A DNA stretch of 64,000 nucleotides from Malachius bipustulatus (Eukaryota > Arthropoda > Insecta > Coleoptera > Melyridae), in contig OU342632.1 of NCBI GenBank assembly GCA_910589415.1, positions 45,745,341 to 45,809,340 of the forward strand. The letters run 5' to 3'. Under the pieces are notes generated by a model. That model saw nothing but the letters and a program-made list of their open reading frames with translations, made no database searches and had not been told where the DNA came from. Below are positions 59,736 to 64,000 of the stretch, piece after piece. The position numbers and the translations under genes were made by a program. The first letter of the stretch is position 1. Each line of letters starts with the position of its first letter.

Positions 59736-62588
59736 TTAATTCATCACAAAATCCTCAAACTTTCTTGGCATTTGTCTTACACGAATGGGCCTATTAATTT
59801 TTTCACAGACTACTTGTTTATTAGGATTATCTTGATTATTAACAATAGTTTCATTCCTCCTCATATCTTGACACATATCATTTTCTTCCATTTCCTCATC
59901 AAACCTGTAAGAATTACCTATGTCATTATTGTTTGTTGGTTTTAAATGATATGCATTTCTTCTTATTATGCTACCTTTATTGTTCTTTAAAATATAAGAT
60001 CTAGGACTTTTATGTTTACTTATTATTTTGCCATATTCCCACTGATTATTATTACGCACTAATACATTTTGATTATTATTAAACAATATTTCTTTTCTGT
60101 TGGCTACTTTGTCATATTGTTTTTTATAATTTGTTTGATTTTGATCTAATTTCTCTGCAACACCTGAATGAATCGTTGGTTTTAAATTATTATCCGAAAT
60201 GGGAATTTTTGTTCGAAGTAACCTATTCATCAATAATTCAGCAGGGGATACACCTAACGCTGGAAGCGGGGTGGTTCTATACTCTAAAAGGGCAATATCT
60301 ATCCCCTTTCCTTCTTCAATTGTCTTTTTCAGTACTTGCTTCGAAATATGAACATATTTCTCAGCAAGTCCATTACTGCGAGGATACTCAGGACTGGAGG
60401 TAACTATTGTAAAATTCCATTTCTTGCTAAACTCATAAAATGCTCTCGAATTAAATGGCATATTATCGGCAATTAATATTTTTGGAATGCCATGAGTTAT
60501 AAATATTTGTTTAAATTTATTAATTAATTCATTCGAATCTTTACATTTTAATTTTACTAGCTCAATCCATTTGGAGAAATAATCAACTACAACCAAATAA
60601 TCCACACCACCATACGTTAGAACATCTGCACCAATTTTTTCAAACGGTAATTTTGGAATTGGATGTGGTATTAATGGTTGTTTGCAATTATTAGGCAAAA
60701 ATTTTTCACAAATTGAACAGTTCTTAATTAGCTGTTCCACTTCATTTGACATTCCGGGCCATATAAAAAGTTTCTTAGCTCTTAATTTAGATTTCGTTAT
60801 ACCCTGGTGACTTTCATGAATTAACCTAAGCATTTTTTCTCTCAATTTAGTCGGAATTACAATTCTGTTGTTATAATAAATTACATTATCATCAATAACT
60901 AATTCATCTTTAAGGTCGTAGTAAAATTTAACATTATCAGGCACTCGTTTTTTTTCACTTGGCCACCCTATATTATAGTATTCAATAACTTTTTTCAAAA
61001 TTGGATCATCGTAAGTTTCTTTTTTTAGATTTTCCATTTTATTATTAATATCAGGACTAATTCGATTCAAATAATGTACAACTCCATCACTAAGCATTTT
61101 ATCAAGTTGAACTCGTAATTTACCCATCAGTGATTCGGGTAATCTCCTAGGAGGACGGATTATCCCTTTTGCCTCCGGTTCTATTTTAATACTATATTCA
61201 TCAGGAAACAGTCCTATTCCTTCAAAGTTAGATTTATGTTTAGATAAAAACTCAGTTTTTGTCAACTTATAATCATTTCCTATTATCTCATATACTCTTT
61301 TAATTAGGTTCAATTCAAGACAGCCAGTCAATCCCAATAAAGGTTGAGTATCTTGGTTCACAATTACAAATTCTAACATTGTTTCCAGATTGTTAAATTT
61401 AATTTTTAGAAAACTTTTATAAAGTACATTAATTTTGAATCCTCCATATGCCTGAAGTTTTGTGTTACACTGAATTGGATCTACTTTAATATTTAAGGCT
61501 TTTATACAATTTACAGGCAAAATATTTACTTGCGATCCTGTATCTAATTTAAATTTAATGGACTGACCACCTGGACAAACCATCAAATTTTCAAACCACA
61601 TGTCTGAAAGTTTATTATTTGTCCTAACTGCATTTGTAATTTTTGAGGTATCACCCTCACTTGTGTCTTCAATCTTAATTACCTCTGATGTGAAAAGTTC
61701 TTCAATGTTCTCATCTGTTGCTTCAGCGTTAGATGACACTTCCTGGACAGCTTGAACCGCTCCTCGTCTCTCATATTTTCTGAATCTGCATCCGACACTA
61801 AAATGATTAGCCCTGTTACAGTTTGAGCACATCCTCCCATATGCCGGGCAACTTCTCGGACCATGTTTAGTGTTACATTTTTTGCAAAGGTAGTATATAC
61901 TAGATCCATTTACTCCATACTGTTTTGGAAAGTTATCAACATCTCTGTTACTTCCCACATTATTATTATAATTTCTTCTTACATTTTCAACTGGTTTATT
62001 ATAGCTTCTTTTTTCATTTCGATTACCAAATTGGACACTGTCAGTTTGTAGTTCACTTCTTAGCTCTTTCACCTGATCTTTGCTTATTTCTGCGGCTCTG
62101 CACACTTTTACTGCTTTGTTTAGGTCTAAATCGGGAGCCCTCAATAATCTTTCCTGCATATCTCTATTTTTCACCCCCAAAACTATTCTATCACGAATCA
62201 TTTCTTCTTCTTTGGCAAATTCACAGCTTTTCACCAGCTTCTTCACATCCAACAGGAAATTATCAAAACTTTCCCCTTCTCTTTGGTTTCTAGTGTAAAA
62301 CTGGAACCTTTCATATATTACATTCTTTGTTGGTTTTATATACTTTTCAAATGCCTCTTTTATTTTATCAACATCCAATTTATCAGTTTCTGTAAGTTCG
62401 AAAGTATTCACCAATTCAAGGGCATCCTCCCCTATCAAGTTTAAAAACATAGCAGCAATCACCTCAGGCTCACTTTTTTGTTTCCCAGTTGCTTTAATAA
62501 AAATATCAAAGCCCTGTAGGAACCTATTCCAATTTAAATGTAATTTTTCGTTAATTTCTAATGGTTTTGGTACTTTGAATGTATCCAT
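59736..62588 (-). CDS. Gag-protease-integrase polyprotein of the gypsy element, lacking RT and RNase H (950 aa)
   Basis: Domain order: Gag (about 1-225), two zinc knuckles (C235/C238/H242/C247 and C254/C257/H262/C267), aspartic protease with DTGS at 349-352 and a LLGL flap block at 417-420. The conserved RT entry segment (PPRRLPESL at 479-487) follows, up to DGVVHYL (501-507). The frame then jumps to the post-RNase H linker (NRISPDINNKM). The integrase zinc-binding HESH/C624-C627 comes next, then the catalytic triad D655, D708, E743 (D-35-E spacing intact), then a C-terminal chromatin-facing region. Full-length relatives have about 400-500 more residues of RT and RNase H at the join. The ORF has no stop or frameshift. 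The ATG at 62588 is the first in frame. Confidence 0.93.
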   Translation of the reverse strand: MDTFKVPKPLEINEKLHLNWNRFLQGFDIFIKATGKQKSEPEVIAAMFLNLIGEDALELVNTFELTETDKLDVDKIKEAFEKYIKPTKNVIYERFQFYTRNQREGESFDNFLLDVKKLVKSCEFAKEEEMIRDRIVLGVKNRDMQERLLRAPDLDLNKAVKVCRAAEISKDQVKELRSELQTDSVQFGNRNEKRSYNKPVENVRRNYNNNVGSNRDVDNFPKQYGVNGSSIYYLCKKCNTKHGPRSCPAYGRMCSNCNRANHFSVGCRFRKYERRGAVQAVQEVSSNAEATDENIEELFTSEVIKIEDTSEGDTSKITNAVRTNNKLSDMWFENLMVCPGGQSIKFKLDTGSQVNILPVNCIKALNIKVDPIQCNTKLQAYGGFKINVLYKSFLKIKFNNLETMLEFVIVNQDTQPLLGLTGCLELNLIKRVYEIIGNDYKLTKTEFLSKHKSNFEGIGLFPDEYSIKIEPEAKGIIRPPRRLPESLMGKLRVQLDKMLSDGVVHYLNRISPDINNKMENLKKETYDDPILKKVIEYYNIGWPSEKKRVPDNVKFYYDLKDELVIDDNVIYYNNRIVIPTKLREKMLRLIHESHQGITKSKLRAKKLFIWPGMSNEVEQLIKNCSICEKFLPNNCKQPLIPHPIPKLPFEKIGADVLTYGGVDYLVVVDYFSKWIELVKLKCKDSNELINKFKQIFITHGIPKILIADNMPFNSRAFYEFSKKWNFTIVTSSPEYPRSNGLAEKYVHISKQVLKKTIEEGKGIDIALLEYRTTPLPALGVSPAELLMNRLLRTKIPISDNNLKPTIHSGVAEKLDQNQTNYKKQYDKVANRKEILFNNNQNVLVRNNNQWEYGKIISKHKSPRSYILKNNKGSIIRRNAYHLKPTNNNDIGNSYRFDEEMEENDMCQDMRRNETIVNNQDNPNKQVVCEKINRPIRVRQMPRKFEDFVMN

Positions 62589-62676
62589 CTTTATTGGTTA
62601 TGTGCACGAGTCCACGCTGTAATTTTCGATTCACTTCACTTTCTTTAATCCATATTATGGTTACTTCACACTTTTT

Positions 62677-62694
62677 CGTTATTACGCAGCGCCA
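62677..62694 (-). other. primer-binding site of the gypsy element
   Basis: Directly inside the 5' LTR the minus strand reads TGGCGCTGCGTAATAACG. TGG matches the complement of a tRNA CCA end. The tRNA identity was not determined. Confidence 0.65.
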
Positions 62695-62907
62695 TGTTTT
62701 ATATGTATGTTTATTAATACTAGTGTTTGATTTAATTATTATTTATTATTTAATATGAGCACAAACTACAACGTAATACACATGATACATGAATGTGATA
62801 ATGAACATGGACGAACCCCAAGTTCCTGTTCTTCTTTTTCTATGTTCTATCTTGACATTACATCTCAAGACATTCTGACATATGTGACATAACTGACATA
62901 TACATCA
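62695..62907 (-). repeat. 5' LTR of the gypsy element (213 bp)
   Basis: Same length as the 3' LTR, and by eye the same sequence along its full length. Confidence 0.9.
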
Positions 62908-62912
62908 CCACC

Positions 62913-63219
62913 TGTTGTGGGATCATCGCTTACGCACACGTAAGCGCTGATGCTGCCGCTGTTTTGGACGCAAAGTTTGGGGCTAATCTTTAAGGACCAC
63001 GGCAAAACAACCCGTAATCACTTATGATTTCGATTGAACTCAGCCGTGGAAGCGGACACAAACACGCACGTCAATAATTATAGGTACCGACTATATTTTT
63101 TAATTATATTATTTTCTAAATGCCTAATAAACTTAAAAAACTAATAAGATATTATTTTTTTATATTTATATAAAAATCATCTACCCATAAAATAATGATG
63201 AGAATAACAAATTACAATC
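62913..63219. other. continuation of the GC-rich block after the gypsy insertion, then AT-rich DNA
   Basis: From 62913 to about 63070 the DNA is again CpG-rich (for example CTTACGCACACGTAAGCG, itself a small palindrome). Joining it to 59336 restores the pre-insertion site. After 63070 it returns to AT-rich DNA. Confidence 0.45.
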
Positions 63220-63373
63220 TAATGCCCGTATTCACAAACGATAATTTCCTAAATAATTACGTAATTAATTAAATGAGTGAGATGGAGATATGCAGTTTTT
63301 TTGCAATAGAATGAGATAGGGATAATTGATTACGTAATTATTTAGGAAATTATCGTTTGTGAATACGGGCATA
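63220..63373. repeat. MITE, 154 bp, with about 51-bp near-perfect inverted repeats
   Basis: The left arm runs TGCCCGTATTCACAAACGAT, then AATTTCCTAAATAATTACGT. The right arm is its inverse with only one or two differences. The spacer is about 50 bp. No ORF. Confidence 0.88.
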
Positions 63374-63855
63374 AGAGTTATAAAAAAATTCCAAATGACT
63401 CGTATCTAGATTAGACGGCTGGTCTCCTCTTCTACGATTTCTTCATTATTCTGATTAAAAAAATTCCGATCACAAAAGCGACCTCGACGATACAGATATA
63501 AATTGACACATTCTAATTAATTAATCAATAATAATTACATTATTAAAAATTTTGCAATTACACAAACATAATTGATTTTTGAGGTAGTTAAGTAATATAT
63601 TTATTCAATTTATATCTCCGAAATGTAAATAATTATTAATATTTAATCCAGATAGAAACAATATTATATTAACCTTATTAGCTGCACATCTTGAACTTTA
63701 TCTAACTTTTCGTGATGGCGTTGACATAAAAAATTCTTTACTCGCTCTAAATTTTCCACGGTTAATGTACTTACTGCAAATTCTTCCGTTCTGATTGACG
63801 CTTTAATCGGAAACTCGTCTCATTATACAAAGAAATGGTAGAACAACGCTATAAG
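63374..63855. other. 5' flank of transporter copy 3
   Basis: AT-rich DNA; no core promoter motif was confidently seen. Confidence 0.35.
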
Positions 63856-64000
63856 ATGGCGAAAATATTGTCAATTAAAGGCTTTAAAATTCACATGGAA
63901 GTACCAGTTTTTGTTATGTATTTTTCGTTCGTTTTCAGTGGTAAGTCTGAAGCTTGTTTGTTTCCCTTATCCCTTATTATTATTTTTTTATTTTTCAGAA
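63856..64000 (+). CDS. SLC46-like transporter, tandem copy 3, first exon (partial at window edge)
   Basis: Exon 1 is 63856-63940 (85 nt, exactly as in copies 1 and 2), with a GTAAGT donor. A TTTTTCAG acceptor at 63998 starts exon 2 two bases before the window ends. The N-terminus MAKILSIKGFKIHMEVPVF aligns with MEKALSIKGFKIHIEIPVF of copy 1 and MAKFLSINGFKIHIEIPAF of copy 2. The rest lies beyond the window, so its integrity is unknown. Confidence 0.85.
   Translation, partial: MAKILSIKGFKIHMEVPVFVMYFSFVFSGKSEACLFPLSLIIIFLFFR

Larger units (their letters stand above)
59337..62907 (-). mobile_element. Ty3/gypsy-type LTR retrotransposon, RT/RNase H-deleted, recent
   Basis: The 3571-bp element is on the minus strand. 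It has two 213-bp LTRs that I read as identical, a 5-bp target duplication CCACC (59332-59336 and 62908-62912), a polypurine tract and a primer-binding site. Its single ORF encodes Gag, protease and integrase only. LTR identity with an open 950-codon frame indicates very recent insertion, although the element lacks its own reverse transcriptase. It must have been copied in trans or have lost RT at the last cycle. Confidence 0.88.

Noticed and set aside
1..64000. CRISPR arrays, bacterial operons, riboswitches
   Set aside because: The regularly spaced repeats here are degenerate eukaryotic repeats with variable spacing. The gene structure is that of an insect nuclear genome.

Overview
The window is nuclear DNA from an insect. 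Genes are split by spliceosomal introns with GTRAGT donors and TTTCAG acceptors, and the DNA is strongly AT-rich. It holds a gustatory receptor of the insect 7tm_7 family and many retrotransposon remnants. The order (beetle, bug or other) cannot be settled from this sequence. Exon models below were built by hand from reading frame, intron phase and paralogue comparison.

Layout. (1) 1-4.2 kb: repeats only. (2) 4.2-7.5 kb: a complete three-exon Gadd45 gene (165 aa), with a TATA-like box, a CRE-like element and a p53-like site upstream. (3) 8.4-12.1 kb: repeats, including two oppositely oriented LINE reverse-transcriptase fragments. (4) 12.4-20.6 kb: a complete four-exon gustatory receptor (421 aa) whose 6.8 kb second intron is packed with nested repeats. 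(5) 20.8-27.8 kb: fold-back repeats and a dispersed repeat array. (6) 27.9-64 kb: a tandem, same-strand array of SLC46-like major facilitator transporters. Copy 1 spans 27881-42811, copy 2 spans 47246-55465, and copy 3 begins at 63856 and runs off the edge. Exons 1-6 of copies 1 and 2 have identical lengths (85, 261, 175, 181, 379 and 244 nt). (7) 59337-62907: a young Ty3/gypsy retrotransposon between copies 2 and 3, with matching 213-bp LTRs and a CCACC target duplication. Its single 950-codon ORF carries Gag, protease and integrase but has lost reverse transcriptase and RNase H in frame.

The host genes are not an operon. Gadd45 is a stress-response regulator, the receptor is chemosensory, and the SLC46 copies are membrane transporters that arose by tandem duplication. 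Most of the remaining DNA is non-autonomous repeats. Many are long inverted repeats ending in a CAGGGTG/CACCCTG motif, and they fill introns without breaking the coding exons. The most unusual items are the RT-less but structurally fresh gypsy element, the dispersed GACCACTTTCGTGTTCTG repeat arrays, the fold-back families sharing a terminus, and a decayed two-exon SAM-domain gene inside the last intron of transporter copy 1.
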